From the NCBI GenBank assembly GCA_947492905.1, contig CANLOL010000001.1:2210578-2274577 (forward strand): a stretch of DNA of 64,000 bases. The letters run 5' to 3'. Both the position numbers and the translations under genes were made by a program. This stretch comes from an uncultured Sphingorhabdus sp. (GTDB lineage: Bacteria > Pseudomonadota > Alphaproteobacteria > Sphingomonadales > Sphingomonadaceae). The notes beneath the pieces are model-generated. The model was not told where the DNA came from. It worked only from the letters and a program-made list of their open reading frames with translations, and did no database searches. This document shows, piece after piece, positions 21,083 through 31,212 of the stretch; the stretch's first letter is position 1; every line of letters begins with the position of its first letter.

Positions 21083-22240
21083 TTAAAAATTAAAACCGCG
21101 AATGACCCGAATTTCTGTATTCGAGAGATCAACCAATGCCAGAGGAACGTCATTTTCGTCCTTTGCCAAATAGTGACCATTATCACCTGCAATCCCAGTT
21201 AAGACGCGTCCTTGCTGGATCGCTTTTGCCTGCTCTGGGGAGAGGATTAGTGCCGGGGTGTCGTCCAGCGCTGCCTCCATAGGCAAAATTATGTCTTTCA
21301 AGGGCGCGCCTTGGCCGATTTCATTCAATTTGTCTAGTGAAATCGCATGTTTTAGCGAAAAAGGGCCCGCTTTTATTCGCCTAAGCATTGTTACATGCCC
21401 AACTGTCCCTACATTTCGGGCAATATCGCGCGCCAAAGAGCGTATATAAGTCCCTTTCGATACATGCGCCCGAAGCGTTATTTGCTCTAGTTTCTGCGTA
21501 TCCTGTCCTTCGACAAGCTCAGGACGAACGGAAGGCTTGTGCAGATCATCGTCATTGAAATCGTCATGCTGAACTTGGTTCAGTACAGCAGCCTCATCAT
21601 TATCTTTAATATCGTCATACTGAACTTGTTTCAGTATCTTATTGTCATGTGATCCTGAAATAAATTCAGGATGACGGTGGGTATTTTTAATATGATTGTT
21701 AGCGGTTTCATAATCTTGCTTCGCAGCTCCAGAATGATTAGAATCTGGATGAACAATATTCAAACCATATATCGTAACATTGCGCATCTTCATTTCAACA
21801 TCAACGCCAGAGCGCGCAAGATCATAGGCCCGCTTACCATCAATTTTAAGCGCACTATATTTCGGCGGTATCTGTTCAATATCTCCTGTGAAATCGGCCA
21901 ATGCATATTCAATATGGGCTAATGTTGGCCGCACATCTGATGTCTCGCTAACATCACCTTCGCTATCTAATGTTTCGGTTTCGATCCCGAATTGGATAGT
22001 AAATTCATAAATTTTAGACGCATCGAGCATCCGCCCACATAGTTTAGTCGCCTCACCCAATGCTATCGGCAAAATACCGCTGGCCAGCGGATCAAGCGTG
22101 CCGCCATGCCCTACTTTGAGCTTATCTTTGCCTTTTCCCAGCAAACCAGCCTCGCGCAAATTGCGCTTGACCGCGCCTACGGCCTGCGTTGAACCCAGCT
22201 CTAATGGCTTGTCCAATATAATCCAGCCATGATGTTTCAT
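21083..22240 (-). CDS. truB: tRNA pseudouridine-55 synthase with a repeat-derived insert
   Basis: TruB makes pseudouridine 55 in the T-loop of tRNAs. The catalytic Asp50 is in GHGGTLDPLASGILP, with YSALKIDGKRAYDLAR, SKGTYIRSLARDIA and the C-terminal PUA-like part all in frame. At 385 residues it is longer than the usual 300-320, because about 85 residues (about 166-252) are inserted between the strand MRNVTIYGLNIV and the strand ITLRAHVSKGTYIRSL. The insert is a string of translated palindromic repeats (separate entry). No frame break is present, so the enzyme is probably functional with a surface loop expansion. Starts 34 bases after rbfA. Confidence 0.92.
   Translation of the reverse strand: MKHHGWIILDKPLELGSTQAVGAVKRNLREAGLLGKGKDKLKVGHGGTLDPLASGILPIALGEATKLCGRMLDASKIYEFTIQFGIETETLDSEGDVSETSDVRPTLAHIEYALADFTGDIEQIPPKYSALKIDGKRAYDLARSGVDVEMKMRNVTIYGLNIVHPDSNHSGAAKQDYETANNHIKNTHRHPEFISGSHDNKILKQVQYDDIKDNDEAAVLNQVQHDDFNDDDLHKPSVRPELVEGQDTQKLEQITLRAHVSKGTYIRSLARDIARNVGTVGHVTMLRRIKAGPFSLKHAISLDKLNEIGQGAPLKDIILPMEAALDDTPALILSPEQAKAIQQGRVLTGIAGDNGHYLAKDENDVPLALVDLSNTEIRVIRGFNF
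21505..21675. repeat. Four palindromic repeat units inside truB
   Basis: Four related palindromes lie in tandem: one with the cores GTCCT/AGGAC (21505-21525), one with CTGAA/TTCAG (21569-21583), one with ATACTGAA/TTCAGTAT (21617-21637), and one with ATCCTGAA/TTCAGGAT (21652-21672). They resemble the widely dispersed proteobacterial intergenic repeats of the types TCATCCTGAAC...TTCAGGATC and TTCGACAAGCTCAGGACGAA. Translated in the truB frame they give HPEFISGS, ILKQVQYDD, LNQVQHDD and VRPELVEG, the familiar peptides of such repeats. Confidence 0.88.
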
Positions 22241-22274
22241 GATTTAGGCATTTCTAGAAATTCTAATGATGAAT

Positions 22275-22676
22275 TTAATCATCAATTTCCAAATCACGCA
22301 TGACTTTTGGATCATTGAGCAAATTATCAATGCGTGCCACTTCGTCAAAACTCTCATCGGGAAGAAATTTTAATTTGGCCGCATATTTCATTTTGGTGCG
22401 CGCAGCGACTTCCTTTTGAAAAAAAGCCGTATTGGTGCGCAATGCCTTTATCACAGCGGCTTCATCACTGCCCAGCAAAGGTTTCACAAACACCTTAGCA
22501 TGACGTAAATCGGGCGACATACGCACCTCTGTCACGCTCACGCTTTGGCTATTGAGCACTTCGTCATGGACTTCACCGCGCAGCAATAATTCCGATAATA
22601 TATGCCGTACTTGCTCACCCACGCGCAGCAAACGGACCGAGCGCCCCTCTGGCGATATATCATTAAATTTAGCCAT
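22275..22676 (-). CDS. rbfA: Ribosome-binding factor A
   Basis: The 133-residue protein matches RbfA, a 30S maturation factor with a KH-like fold: [49 protein letters not shown] and the final [25 protein letters not shown] are typical. It overlaps the thioesterase gene by eight bases and lies between infB and truB. Confidence 0.95.
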   Translation of the reverse strand: MAKFNDISPEGRSVRLLRVGEQVRHILSELLLRGEVHDEVLNSQSVSVTEVRMSPDLRHAKVFVKPLLGSDEAAVIKALRTNTAFFQKEVAARTKMKYAAKLKFLPDESFDEVARIDNLLNDPKVMRDLEIDD

Positions 22677-23073
22677 TGGACGCCCCTTGCGGTATCTCTG
22701 TCAGCATTGCGGTCGATGTCGATTTAACCAGCAGATTTCCATCTTCATCGAATAATTCGCCTTCGATAAAAGCGACGCTGCGGCCTAATTTCAATACTCT
22801 GCCTTTGCCGATTAATTTCCCAACAGGCACAGGCTTAATATAGCTCATATTCATGTCAAGATTAAGCGTCAGCAATTTGCCGCCCGATGCGGCCATCACT
22901 GCGCTGCCCATCACTTCATCCATAAAGCCGCCAATTAAACCGCCCTGCACAAAACCGCGCGGGCTTTTGAAACTCTCTGGGGCGATAAATTCCATAGTGG
23001 AAATATCACCCTCAGAGGATATTGGCCTCGATTGCATAAGCCTAGAGGAAGGCGAAGAAATATTATCCGTCAT
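22669..23073 (-). CDS. PaaI-type hotdog thioesterase
   Basis: The 134-residue product has a single hotdog fold of the PaaI/YdiI type: [50 protein letters not shown], then [36 protein letters not shown]. The family hydrolyses acyl-CoA thioesters; the substrate is not predictable here. It sits between infB and rbfA and is translationally coupled to rbfA by an eight-base overlap. Confidence 0.82.
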   Translation of the reverse strand: MTDNISSPSSRLMQSRPISSEGDISTMEFIAPESFKSPRGFVQGGLIGGFMDEVMGSAVMAASGGKLLTLNLDMNMSYIKPVPVGKLIGKGRVLKLGRSVAFIEGELFDEDGNLLVKSTSTAMLTEIPQGASNG

Positions 23074-23092
23074 AACCGCCCTCTATTTGCTA

Positions 23093-25573
23093 TTACAATA
23101 CGCGTTCGCGCTCTTCTGTTTCAAATACCTCTAGCATATCGCCAGCTTGAACATCATTGGTATCTTCCAAGACAACACCGCACTCAAGACCAGTGCGAAT
23201 TTCATCAACATTGTCTTTAAAGCGGCGCAAGGATGCAATAATAGTAGAGCTAATAATCACATCATCGCGCGTAAGACGAGCATGGATGCCTTTCTTGATA
23301 TAACCATCGGTAACCAATAGACCAGCGGCCTTGTCTTTTTTGCCAGATTTGAAAACATCTTTAACTTCGGCACGACCAACAACGGTTTCGATAATCTCTG
23401 GACCTAGCTCGCCCGCCATTTCTTTGCGGATGTCCTCGGTTAGATGATAAATCACATCAAAATATTTGAGACGCACAGACTCGCGTTTCAAAATTTCCCG
23501 TGCCTTGCTGTTCGGACGAACATTAAAACCAATAATCGGCGCATTAGATGCATTGGCCAAAATCACATCAGATTCGGTAATCCCGCCAACACCGCTATGC
23601 AGCACACGCACTTTAATATCATCGGTAGATATTTTATTCAGCGCCGTCACAATCGCCTGCATAGAGCCTTGAACATCGGCCTTCACCACCACAGGATATT
23701 CCATCGCATTATTCGCCGACAATGCAGAGAACATCGAATCCACAGAAGTAGGCGCTAATGCAGTACGTGCTTTTTTCGCTTGCTCTTTACGATAGAGCGC
23801 AACTTCACGCGCACGTTGATCATTTTCCACCACAGTGAGCATATCACCCGCAGATGGAACACCGCTCAGACCAAGCACCTCAACAGGTTGCGATGGGCCA
23901 GCTTCTTTCACTTGCTTGCCTTTATCATTGATAACCGCACGCACTTTGCCCGATTCCTCGCCAACGACAAAAATATCGCCGCGACGCAATGTACCGCGCT
24001 TCACCAATACTGTCGCGACCGCACCGCGCCCTTTATCAAGCTGCGCTTCCACCACAATAGCTTCAGCAGCACGATCTGGATTGGCTTTCAATTCCATCAA
24101 TTCAGACTGCAATGCTAATTTTTCAAGCAGCTCGTCTAAATTGATTTTCTTAAGTGCAGAAACTTCGACATCTTGGACTTCACCGCCCATTTGCTCGACA
24201 ATGATTTCATGCTCCAGCAAACGCTCGCGCACTTTTTGCGGTTTAGCGCCTTCTTTATCGATTTTATTGATCGCTACAATCATCGGCACATTGGCTGCTT
24301 TACAATGATTAATTGCTTCTATGGTTTGCGGCATTAATCCATCATCAGCTGCAACAACCAAAATCACAATATCGGTCACCATTGCGCCGCGTTGACGCAT
24401 TTCTGTAAAGGCTTCGTGACCAGGCGTATCAAGGAAAGTGATTTGATCACCTGCCTTAGTTTTAACCTGATATGCGCCAATATGTTGCGTAATACCGCCA
24501 GCTTCGCCAGCGGCAACATCTGCACCGCGCAGCGCATCAAGCAAGCTTGTTTTACCATGATCGACATGCCCCATCACAGCAACGACGGGCGCGCGTGGTT
24601 TCAATGTTTCTTCTGGATCAATATCGGTCTCAACATCAATCTCAATATCAGATTCTGATACGCGGCTGATGGTATGGCCAAATTCTTCAACGAGTAATTC
24701 GGCTGTATCTTGGTCAATGGTCTGGTTAACCGTCACCATCATATCCATGTTGAACAAGGCTTTGACCAATTCAGCGCCTTTTTCACCCATACGCTTGGCA
24801 AGCTCTTGCACCGTAATAGCTTCTGGTACTTTTACATCGCGTATTTTTTTAACCTGCGGCTCTCTGGAACCACCGCCCGATTGCGCACGTTTTTCCTTTT
24901 CGCGCGCACGCTTGAGCGCAGCCAATGAACGCGCTCTTGCGCCATCATCTTCGTTTAAGGCACGGCTAACGGTTAATTTACCCGACTGACGACGATCATT
25001 GCGATCGCGCGATGGCCTGTTTGGTTTTTTATCTTCACGAGGAGGACGAGCTGGCGATTCAACCGGCGAGAATTTGCGTGGTGGTGGCTGCACGGCCTTA
25101 GCTTTTTTAGGCGCTTCTGGCTCTGGTGCAACTTCTACAGGAGCTTCAACTTTTGCCTTATTCTCTTCTTCAATCTGTTTTTCCGCCGCGCGTTTTTTAT
25201 CTTCTTCTTCGCGCTGTTTCTTTTGCTCTTCTTCACGGCGGCGCGTTTCTTCTAATATATTAAGACGCGATTCCTCTGCTTCACGCAGCAATTTTGCTTG
25301 CCGTTCTTGACGCGACATATTCTCATCAACCGCGCTTTTGCGGGCTGGTGCAGGTTTTTCCTCTACAGGCGGCGGAGGTGGCGGCGGTGCCACTTCTTCT
25401 GGCTCAGCGACATAACCTGGCTTGCCCACCAATTTACGGCGCTTAACCTCGACAACCACTTTATTGGTGCGTCCGTGGCTGAAAGTCTGCTTCACCTCGC
25501 CAGAATCAACTGCGCGTTTCAAACCCAATGGTTTGCGCGTTAGCTTTGGCTTTTCTTCTTTTTCATCACTCAT
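23093..25573 (-). CDS. infB: Translation initiation factor IF-2
   Basis: The 826-residue GTPase places initiator tRNA on the 30S subunit. A charged Lys/Glu/Pro-rich N-terminus (about 1-220, with coiled-coil tendency) precedes the IF2-N domain. The G domain carries G1 [11 protein letters not shown]3 DTPGHEAF and G4 NKID, followed by the beta-barrel domains and the fMet-tRNA-binding C-terminal domain ending [22 protein letters not shown]. The length is normal for alphaproteobacteria. Confidence 0.98.
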   Translation of the reverse strand: MSDEKEEKPKLTRKPLGLKRAVDSGEVKQTFSHGRTNKVVVEVKRRKLVGKPGYVAEPEEVAPPPPPPPVEEKPAPARKSAVDENMSRQERQAKLLREAEESRLNILEETRRREEEQKKQREEEDKKRAAEKQIEEENKAKVEAPVEVAPEPEAPKKAKAVQPPPRKFSPVESPARPPREDKKPNRPSRDRNDRRQSGKLTVSRALNEDDGARARSLAALKRAREKEKRAQSGGGSREPQVKKIRDVKVPEAITVQELAKRMGEKGAELVKALFNMDMMVTVNQTIDQDTAELLVEEFGHTISRVSESDIEIDVETDIDPEETLKPRAPVVAVMGHVDHGKTSLLDALRGADVAAGEAGGITQHIGAYQVKTKAGDQITFLDTPGHEAFTEMRQRGAMVTDIVILVVAADDGLMPQTIEAINHCKAANVPMIVAINKIDKEGAKPQKVRERLLEHEIIVEQMGGEVQDVEVSALKKINLDELLEKLALQSELMELKANPDRAAEAIVVEAQLDKGRGAVATVLVKRGTLRRGDIFVVGEESGKVRAVINDKGKQVKEAGPSQPVEVLGLSGVPSAGDMLTVVENDQRAREVALYRKEQAKKARTALAPTSVDSMFSALSANNAMEYPVVVKADVQGSMQAIVTALNKISTDDIKVRVLHSGVGGITESDVILANASNAPIIGFNVRPNSKAREILKRESVRLKYFDVIYHLTEDIRKEMAGELGPEIIETVVGRAEVKDVFKSGKKDKAAGLLVTDGYIKKGIHARLTRDDVIISSTIIASLRRFKDNVDEIRTGLECGVVLEDTNDVQAGDMLEVFETEERERVL

Positions 25574-25582
25574 CGAACAGAC

Positions 25583-26290
25583 CTAGTCCCTTATATCTTG
25601 ATTGGCAAATGATGCATCGACATCATTGTTCAACCCATTGTTGTCTGGATTAATAGAACATCCAGTAAAATTTATCCAGCGGCGAAGATGATGCTCCAAA
25701 CGCTGGGCTGCTTTTTTATCATTAATCCCTATATGCACGGCATTTTCTTTGCCCAAAGCCGCCGATATTGCATCGCGATGTGCGGGAATTATCGTCCCTT
25801 GCATACCGCTACCTTCTTTATCGCTGCCAACGCGCCATGCTTGATCTAATTTCTTTCGGCCATCTTCGCTCGCATCATTGGCATGATATAGCGCATATAT
25901 CTGTCCGCTACGTGCTGCGGCCGCAATTTTTTCAGAACCAGTTAGCAAATATCCGCCGCGCGATTCCAAACCTAAACGATTCAAAACGGCATTTTTCAAT
26001 TCTGATGCTATTTTATCCGTCAAATCATCTGGAAGCGTTAGCGATGCGCCTTTGTATGCGCGCGCCAATGCAGCGCGCAATTTACCGTTATTCAGCGCCT
26101 CGCGAATAGCAGCCTCATCAACACCAACCCACGCACCGCGCCCAGGGGCTTTTGCCCTGACATCAGGAGCAATCACACCTTCAGGATCAATGGCAAGCCT
26201 AACGAGCGCCTCTTGGGACGCTCGATCGCCTGTCAATATACACCGCCTTACAGGAGTATTTGAGGTCTCATTGAGGGTTTTCCGCAGCAA
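25583..26290 (-). CDS. YlxR (DUF448) RNA-binding protein with L7Ae-like domain
   Basis: I set the start at the TTG at 26290, six bases after a strong AGGAGG. The only upstream ATG (26329) would add 13 residues and make a 62-base overlap with nusA, and no Shine-Dalgarno sequence was noted for it. The 235-residue product has an N-terminal YlxR domain (VRRCILTGDRASQEALVRLA, AKAPGRGAWVG) and a second domain resembling ribosomal L7Ae (VLNRLGLESRGGYLLTGSEKIAAAARSGQIYALYHANDASEDG). YlxR proteins bind RNA or DNA and are encoded between nusA and infB in many bacteria. The start choice needs N-terminal proof. Confidence 0.85.
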   Translation of the reverse strand: MLRKTLNETSNTPVRRCILTGDRASQEALVRLAIDPEGVIAPDVRAKAPGRGAWVGVDEAAIREALNNGKLRAALARAYKGASLTLPDDLTDKIASELKNAVLNRLGLESRGGYLLTGSEKIAAAARSGQIYALYHANDASEDGRKKLDQAWRVGSDKEGSGMQGTIIPAHRDAISAALGKENAVHIGINDKKAAQRLEHHLRRWINFTGCSINPDNNGLNNDVDASFANQDIRD

Positions 26291-27926
26291 CGGCGTCCTC
26301 CTCAATTTTTGGCTCAACTTTTGGCTCATCGGCCTTTACTTCAGCCTCTGGTTCATCTTCGAACCAATGTGCACGCGCGGCCATGATAATCTCATTGCCC
26401 TGCTCTTCGGTCAGCGCATAAACGGCCAAGATTCCTGGTTTATCATCTACTTTATGACGATCATTACGGCGATCATTGCGTTTTTGCGGTGGACGCGCTT
26501 TTTGGATCAATTCATCAGTCGCCAAATCGGCCAAATCATCCAATGTCTTGATGCCAGCTTTGCCCAAATCAACCAACATGCCTTCGGTAAGATGCGGCAA
26601 TTCGGCTAAATCATCTTCAACGCCTAACTCTTTACGCTCGGTACGTGAAGCTTCCTCGCGGCGCTCCAACGCTTCGGTAGCGCGGCTTTGCAGCTCAGCT
26701 ACCAATTCTTCGTCAAAGCCTTCGATAGTTCCAAGCTCTTCAGGGGCAACATAAGCAACCTCTTCAAGCTCACTAAAGCCTTCGGCTACCAATAGCTGCG
26801 ACAATGTTTCATCCACATCCAGCTCTGTTTGGAACATATCACTACGTTCCATAAATTCTTTTTGACGTTTTTCGCTCGATTCAGCTTCGGTCATAATATC
26901 AATAGCGCGGCCAGTTAATTGGCTAGCGAGACGAACATTCTGTCCGCGCCGCCCAATGGCTAAGCTTAGCTGATCATCAGGAACAACCACTTCGATACGA
27001 TTTTCATCTTCGTCAATGACAACGCGGCTCACGGTTGCAGGCTGCAATGCATTCACAATGAAGGTCGCTGTATCTTCGGACCAAGGAATGATGTCGATTT
27101 TCTCACCCTGCATTTCCTGCACAACGGCTTGAACACGGCTACCCTTCATACCAACACATGCGCCAACTGGATCAATAGAGGTATCATGGCTAATCACGCC
27201 GATTTTCGCACGGCTGCCCGGATCACGCGCAGCGGCTTTAATTTCAATAATGCCATCATATATTTCAGGCACTTCTTGCGTAAATAATTTGCGCATAAAA
27301 TCAGGGTGCGCTCGGCTTAAAAGGATTTGCGGACCGCGATTTTCGCGTTGAACCTTTGTAATGATAGCGCGCACACGATCATTAGCACGCAGCACTTCAC
27401 GCGGGATTTGTTGATCGCGGCGAATAACACCCTCTGCGCGGCCAAGATCAACAACAACATGACCAAATTCAACAGATTTAACAACGCCAGTAATCACTTC
27501 ATTGACGCGATCTTTATATTCATCAAATTGACGCTCGCGCTCTGCATCGCGTACTTTTTGGAAAATAACTTGTTTAGCGGACTGCGCATCAATGCGGCCC
27601 AAATCCACTGGCGGCAATGGATCAATAATGAAATCACCGAGCTTAGCATCTTTTTCAAGTTTCTTACCTTGTTTCAAATCAACTTGCTTGAAATGATCTT
27701 CAACTTCTTCGACAACCTCCACAACGCGCCATAACCGCAAATCGCCCGTTTCAGTATCAAGCTTAGCGCGAATATCATTTTCAGCACCATAGCGCGCACG
27801 AGCTGCGCGTTGAATAGCTTCTTCAAGCGCTTCAACAACAATCGATTTGTCGATCATTTTCTCACTCGCAACTGCATTGGCAATTGCTAAAAGTTCGGCT
27901 TTATTAGCAGAAATGGGACTGGCCAT
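26268..27926 (-). CDS. nusA: Transcription termination/antitermination factor NusA
   Basis: The 552-residue RNA polymerase partner controls pausing, termination and antitermination. The N-terminal domain, the S1 domain (EVITGVVKSVEFGHVVVDLGRAEGVI), the KH domains (GVISHDTSIDPVGACVGMKGSRVQAV and LSLAIGRRGQNVRLASQLTG), and C-terminal acidic repeats are visible. The extreme C-terminus is rich in Glu and Asp. It is followed by the overlapping ylxR gene and preceded by rimP. Confidence 0.97.
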   Translation of the reverse strand: MASPISANKAELLAIANAVASEKMIDKSIVVEALEEAIQRAARARYGAENDIRAKLDTETGDLRLWRVVEVVEEVEDHFKQVDLKQGKKLEKDAKLGDFIIDPLPPVDLGRIDAQSAKQVIFQKVRDAERERQFDEYKDRVNEVITGVVKSVEFGHVVVDLGRAEGVIRRDQQIPREVLRANDRVRAIITKVQRENRGPQILLSRAHPDFMRKLFTQEVPEIYDGIIEIKAAARDPGSRAKIGVISHDTSIDPVGACVGMKGSRVQAVVQEMQGEKIDIIPWSEDTATFIVNALQPATVSRVVIDEDENRIEVVVPDDQLSLAIGRRGQNVRLASQLTGRAIDIMTEAESSEKRQKEFMERSDMFQTELDVDETLSQLLVAEGFSELEEVAYVAPEELGTIEGFDEELVAELQSRATEALERREEASRTERKELGVEDDLAELPHLTEGMLVDLGKAGIKTLDDLADLATDELIQKARPPQKRNDRRNDRHKVDDKPGILAVYALTEEQGNEIIMAARAHWFEDEPEAEVKADEPKVEPKIEEDAVAAENPQ

Positions 27927-27929
27927 CTT

Positions 27930-28463
27930 CTATTCTTCCTTATCGTCATGTTCTACGACATCAACACCATCGCTTATCAATGGGGCAGTTGCCGCAATTA
28001 ATCTATCTGTCAAGAGAAGCTTTGCATTATCTACATTATTGTAGGAAAATTCAAAATCTCCAAATTTACGGTCTTCAAAGTTAATTTGATCGCCAATAAC
28101 GTTAGCAATTGTTCCGCGCAGCTTTTTGCGATCTTTGACTGCATCAATCAAAACTATGCGCGCTTCATGTCCTGCCCAATCGGCAAAATCGCTTAATCGC
28201 GTTAATGGACGGTCTATTCCGGGCGAGCTAACCTCTAATCGATAGGCTTCTTCAATAGGGTCTAGCTCATCAAATTTTTCAGATATGCGCCGCGATAATG
28301 CCGCGCAATCCTCTATCACCAATTGGCGTGTATCAGGACGCTCTGCCATGACTTGCAGGGACAATTCATCATCCTTGCCCATCCATTGAACCCGCACCAA
28401 ATCAAACCCTAAAGCTTTTGCTTCTAGTTCGATTAATGCTTTTAATTGCCCAATATCGCTCAC
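27930..28463 (-). CDS. rimP: Ribosome maturation factor RimP
   Basis: The 177-residue protein is RimP, needed for 30S maturation. It has the two-domain layout with ALGFDLVRVQWMG, TRQLVIEDCAALSRRISEKFDELDPIEEAYRLEVSSPGIDRPLTR, and the C-terminal SH3-like part. It is the first gene of the block running to pnp, and the promoter should lie in the 287-bp spacer with the divergent sugar dehydrogenase gene. Confidence 0.95.
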   Translation of the reverse strand: MSDIGQLKALIELEAKALGFDLVRVQWMGKDDELSLQVMAERPDTRQLVIEDCAALSRRISEKFDELDPIEEAYRLEVSSPGIDRPLTRLSDFADWAGHEARIVLIDAVKDRKKLRGTIANVIGDQINFEDRKFGDFEFSYNNVDNAKLLLTDRLIAATAPLISDGVDVVEHDDKEE

Positions 28464-28498
28464 GTCATTCCTTTAATTCTTAGGTCTTTTATATCCTT

Positions 28499-28533
28499 GG
28501 GCCAGCATCATAGAATATTGTTTGTGCCGGCCC
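28499..28533 (-). promoter_or_regulatory. Leader hairpin upstream of rimP
   Basis: On the minus strand GGGCCGGCA pairs with TGCTGGCCC (one G-U pair) around a 17-base loop, 35 bases before the rimP ATG. No U-run follows. It may be part of a structured leader; the function is unknown. Confidence 0.3.
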
Positions 28534-28750
28534 CTTTAGCGCCAGCCCATCAAAAACTCTCAATGTTGGGATAAAAGTCAAATATGCCATATTTATAATA
28601 TATGCAAGCTGTAAGTTTATAAGTGTCACTGAAAAGAAGTAATTTTATTACTTTAAGGCATCTTATTATTGCGCCATCTGAGCAAACATTCTATAAATCA
28701 CTCTACACAGATTCAAACAGGATAGCTATTTCATTCCCCTAGGAGATATC

Positions 28751-29905
28751 ATGATTAAATTATCAAAAACTGGTCTAATATGTTCATTATCTATATTAGC
28801 ATTAGCCACTACTGGATGCAGCAATGGAAATGCCAATGCATCCAGCGAAGCCGCAAATGCTGCAATCGGATTTAACATTGAAGATATTGCTGATTTCAAT
28901 GAACCTTGGGCCATGACATTTTTGCCTGGCGATGCGGTAAAAGCGCTTATCACAGAAAAAAGCGGTAAATTATTCCTATTCGAAGAAGGCGGCGAAGTTG
29001 CTGAAATAGCAGGCGCGCCAAAGGTCGATTATGGCGGCCAAGGCGGATTGGGCGATGTTGTTCTGTCTCCTAATTTCGCTAATGATTCCATGGTCTATCT
29101 TAGCTGGGCAGAGTCTGGTGCTAATGATACGCGCGGCGCAGTCGTTGGCATGGCCAAGCTTAATATGGACGGCGAACTCAAACTGGAAGATATGAAAGTC
29201 ATCTGGACTCAATTCCCCAAAGTAACAGGGCGCGGCCATTATTCGCATCGCATCGCATTCTCACCCGACGGTAAATATTTATTCATCGGCTCTGGCGAGA
29301 GACAAAAATTTGATCCATCACAAGATATGGACAGCAATATGGGCAAAATCGTTCGTTTATACCCCGATGGCTCTATCCCAAAAGATAATCCATTTTATAC
29401 CGAGGGTAATGAAGTCCGCTCGCAAATATGGTCCTTGGGGCATCGCAACATATTGGGCCTAGCATTTGATGCGGATGGCCAATTGTGGAATCAAGAAATG
29501 GGCCCTGCGCATGGCGATGAGGTCAATCTGGTCAAAGCAAAAGCCAATTATGGCTATCCTATTGTATCCAATGGCAATCATTATAATGGCGATGATATTC
29601 CCGATCATAGCGAGGGCGATGGTTTTGAAGCCCCTAAAGTATTTTGGAATCCCACTTTAGCGCCCAGCGGATTGATAGCCTATACAGGGGAAATGTTCCC
29701 CGAATGGCAAGGGTCATTAATGCTTGGCGGTCTTGCGGGACAAGCCTTGGTCCGCCTTAAAATTGATGGTGAGAACCTCACAAAAGCGGATGAATGGCCT
29801 ATGGAAGCGCGCATCAGAGAGGTTGAACAAGGGCCAGATGGAGCGCTGTGGATTTTAGAAGATGGCAAAGGCGGCAAGCTGCGCAAACTGACCCCAGCTG
29901 AGTAG
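28751..29905 (+). CDS. PQQ-dependent aldose sugar dehydrogenase-like lipoprotein
   Basis: The 384-residue lipoprotein has the lipobox LATTGCSNG (Cys23), then a six-bladed beta-propeller of the soluble glucose dehydrogenase/YliI (Asd) family: FNEPWAMTFLPGD, GGLGDVVLSPNF, GRGHYSHRIAFSPDGKYLFIGSGER, SQIWSLGHRNILGLAFDADGQLWNQEMGPAHGDEVNLVKAKANYGYP and LAPSGLIAYTG. The conserved His (GHYSHR) and Arg-Asn (GHRN) fit the PQQ site. Members oxidise aldose sugars with PQQ in the periplasm. No PQQ biosynthesis genes are in the window. It carries AGGAGA eight bases before its ATG. Confidence 0.85.
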   Translation: MIKLSKTGLICSLSILALATTGCSNGNANASSEAANAAIGFNIEDIADFNEPWAMTFLPGDAVKALITEKSGKLFLFEEGGEVAEIAGAPKVDYGGQGGLGDVVLSPNFANDSMVYLSWAESGANDTRGAVVGMAKLNMDGELKLEDMKVIWTQFPKVTGRGHYSHRIAFSPDGKYLFIGSGERQKFDPSQDMDSNMGKIVRLYPDGSIPKDNPFYTEGNEVRSQIWSLGHRNILGLAFDADGQLWNQEMGPAHGDEVNLVKAKANYGYPIVSNGNHYNGDDIPDHSEGDGFEAPKVFWNPTLAPSGLIAYTGEMFPEWQGSLMLGGLAGQALVRLKIDGENLTKADEWPMEARIREVEQGPDGALWILEDGKGGKLRKLTPAE

Positions 29906-29924
29906 GTTGAATTATAACACCGAT

Positions 29925-30332
29925 TCAATCATTAGATCTGATAATACCAGTCAAGGCGAATGAGAAACCAATGACCGTCCATACAAAAAGCACGCTAACA
30001 AATATCATGACGATAGATTCAACGCTATTTGGATCACGTTGATATTCTTGAAAATATAAAAAGAAGGCCATCCAAAACATAGCGCAGGCAAAACCCCAAC
30101 CACCTGTCAGAAGTGCAACGCACCTCATATTATGAGCCTTTGGTCCTTTTTTAACCTGCCTAAACCAATCCATTGCGCCAGCAAAAACAAGCGCACAAGC
30201 AACATAATCAATAATCCAAAAGGCAGGGTTACCCCAATCTCCCCAATTATGCACGGTTTCAACAATTGCTAGAAAAGGTGCAAAAATTAGACCCAGATAA
30301 GCAGATATATTTAATAATATATTCTTATTCAT
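29925..30332 (-). CDS. Four-helix membrane protein of unknown function
   Basis: The ATG at 30332 (MNKNILLNISAYLGL) is preferred: the upstream part of the frame overlaps the DUF1499 gene and is Arg-rich. The 135-residue product has four hydrophobic segments (roughly 5-22, 37-55, 69-91, 108-131) and no known motif. A short helix-loop with WFRQVKKGPKAHNMR faces the cytoplasm. It lies eight bases after the DUF1499 gene, so the two likely share a transcript. Confidence 0.55.
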   Translation of the reverse strand: MNKNILLNISAYLGLIFAPFLAIVETVHNWGDWGNPAFWIIDYVACALVFAGAMDWFRQVKKGPKAHNMRCVALLTGGWGFACAMFWMAFFLYFQEYQRDPNSVESIVMIFVSVLFVWTVIGFSFALTGIIRSND

Positions 30333-30339
30333 AGCTTGC

Positions 30340-31212
30340 CTAATTCGCCGATGTAGTGCCCGATAAATCAGCCAAAAAGCTCTCGACCCTCTCTGCATTA
30401 GCGCCCAAATCGCTCTGACCTACACGGCTTACGCTGCGCATATCAATAATGCTGCTAGCGCCATTTTGTGTTGGTCGCACGCGCAAAACCACATCATCCT
30501 TAAACCGGAAGATGCTAGTGGTCTCGGTTGCTTCTAATCGTCCCTGTTCAGGAACGGATGATGCAATGTCCCAGCCACGATCTTTAGCCAAACGCTCTGC
30601 TTTAATAATAACATCAGCCACCTTCATATCGATACGAACCGAACGAATGGTGGGGTATGCTTCTTGGTGAAGGCGCGTCCAACGTTGCAGAGGAGATAGG
30701 CCCTCCATATCATCATCATTGGGGATATTATCCAGATTATCAGTGCGTAATGTTAATGTTTGAAATGCTGGCGGATCAGCAAGATCGGTTGATATGTCAT
30801 GAATAGCGGGCAAGCTCTGCGCCGTGCCAACCAGTTTCAACATATACCCGACATATAAAAGCGCAATCGCCAAGGCTAATATACGCAACACCCATGATGG
30901 TTTGTTATTTTTGAACTTATCCCAAATGATAAAAATGATAGCAAGGACAATCACCGCTACCGCCAAGAAAAAGGAATAGCGAAGCCCCGCAAAGCCAGTA
31001 GGAAATTCCCAAAACCCAAAACCGCTGCCAAATGATGCGACAAGCCCCCATAATGTTGCACCAATAGCAGCAAAAATTAACAGGCTGGCGCGCCAATCTC
31101 GCAGCAAGAAACTTCTATTGCTAATGGCTGCGTTAGAGGATTTTTCCGATTGGAAAACACGCAAGTTTTCGTCTGTTTTTTGATTGCTATCATTATCATT
31201 TTGATCGGACAT
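30340..31212 (-). CDS. DUF1499 domain membrane protein
   Basis: The ATG at 31212 (MSDQNDNDSNQK) is chosen over one seven codons upstream. The 290-residue product has about three N-terminal membrane helices (roughly residues 40-135) and a C-terminal DUF1499 domain: TLRTDNLDNIPNDDD, HQEAYPTIRSVRIDMKVADVIIKAERLAKDRGWDIASS, LEATETTSIFRFKDDVVLRVRP, SRVGQSDLGANAERVESFLADL. The family is conserved in proteobacteria and photosynthetic organisms without a proven role. It is followed by a small membrane protein gene. Confidence 0.8.
   Translation of the reverse strand: MSDQNDNDSNQKTDENLRVFQSEKSSNAAISNRSFLLRDWRASLLIFAAIGATLWGLVASFGSGFGFWEFPTGFAGLRYSFFLAVAVIVLAIIFIIWDKFKNNKPSWVLRILALAIALLYVGYMLKLVGTAQSLPAIHDISTDLADPPAFQTLTLRTDNLDNIPNDDDMEGLSPLQRWTRLHQEAYPTIRSVRIDMKVADVIIKAERLAKDRGWDIASSVPEQGRLEATETTSIFRFKDDVVLRVRPTQNGASSIIDMRSVSRVGQSDLGANAERVESFLADLSGTTSAN

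Noticed and set aside
23835-24308. 157-codon plus-strand frame
   Set aside because: Antisense to the GTPase domain of infB, Ser/Thr-rich low-complexity translation typical of a shadow.
28464-28750. Possible tRNA (metY-like) upstream of rimP
   Set aside because: The stem GGGCCGGCA/TGCTGGCCC has no cloverleaf around it and no anticodon arm.
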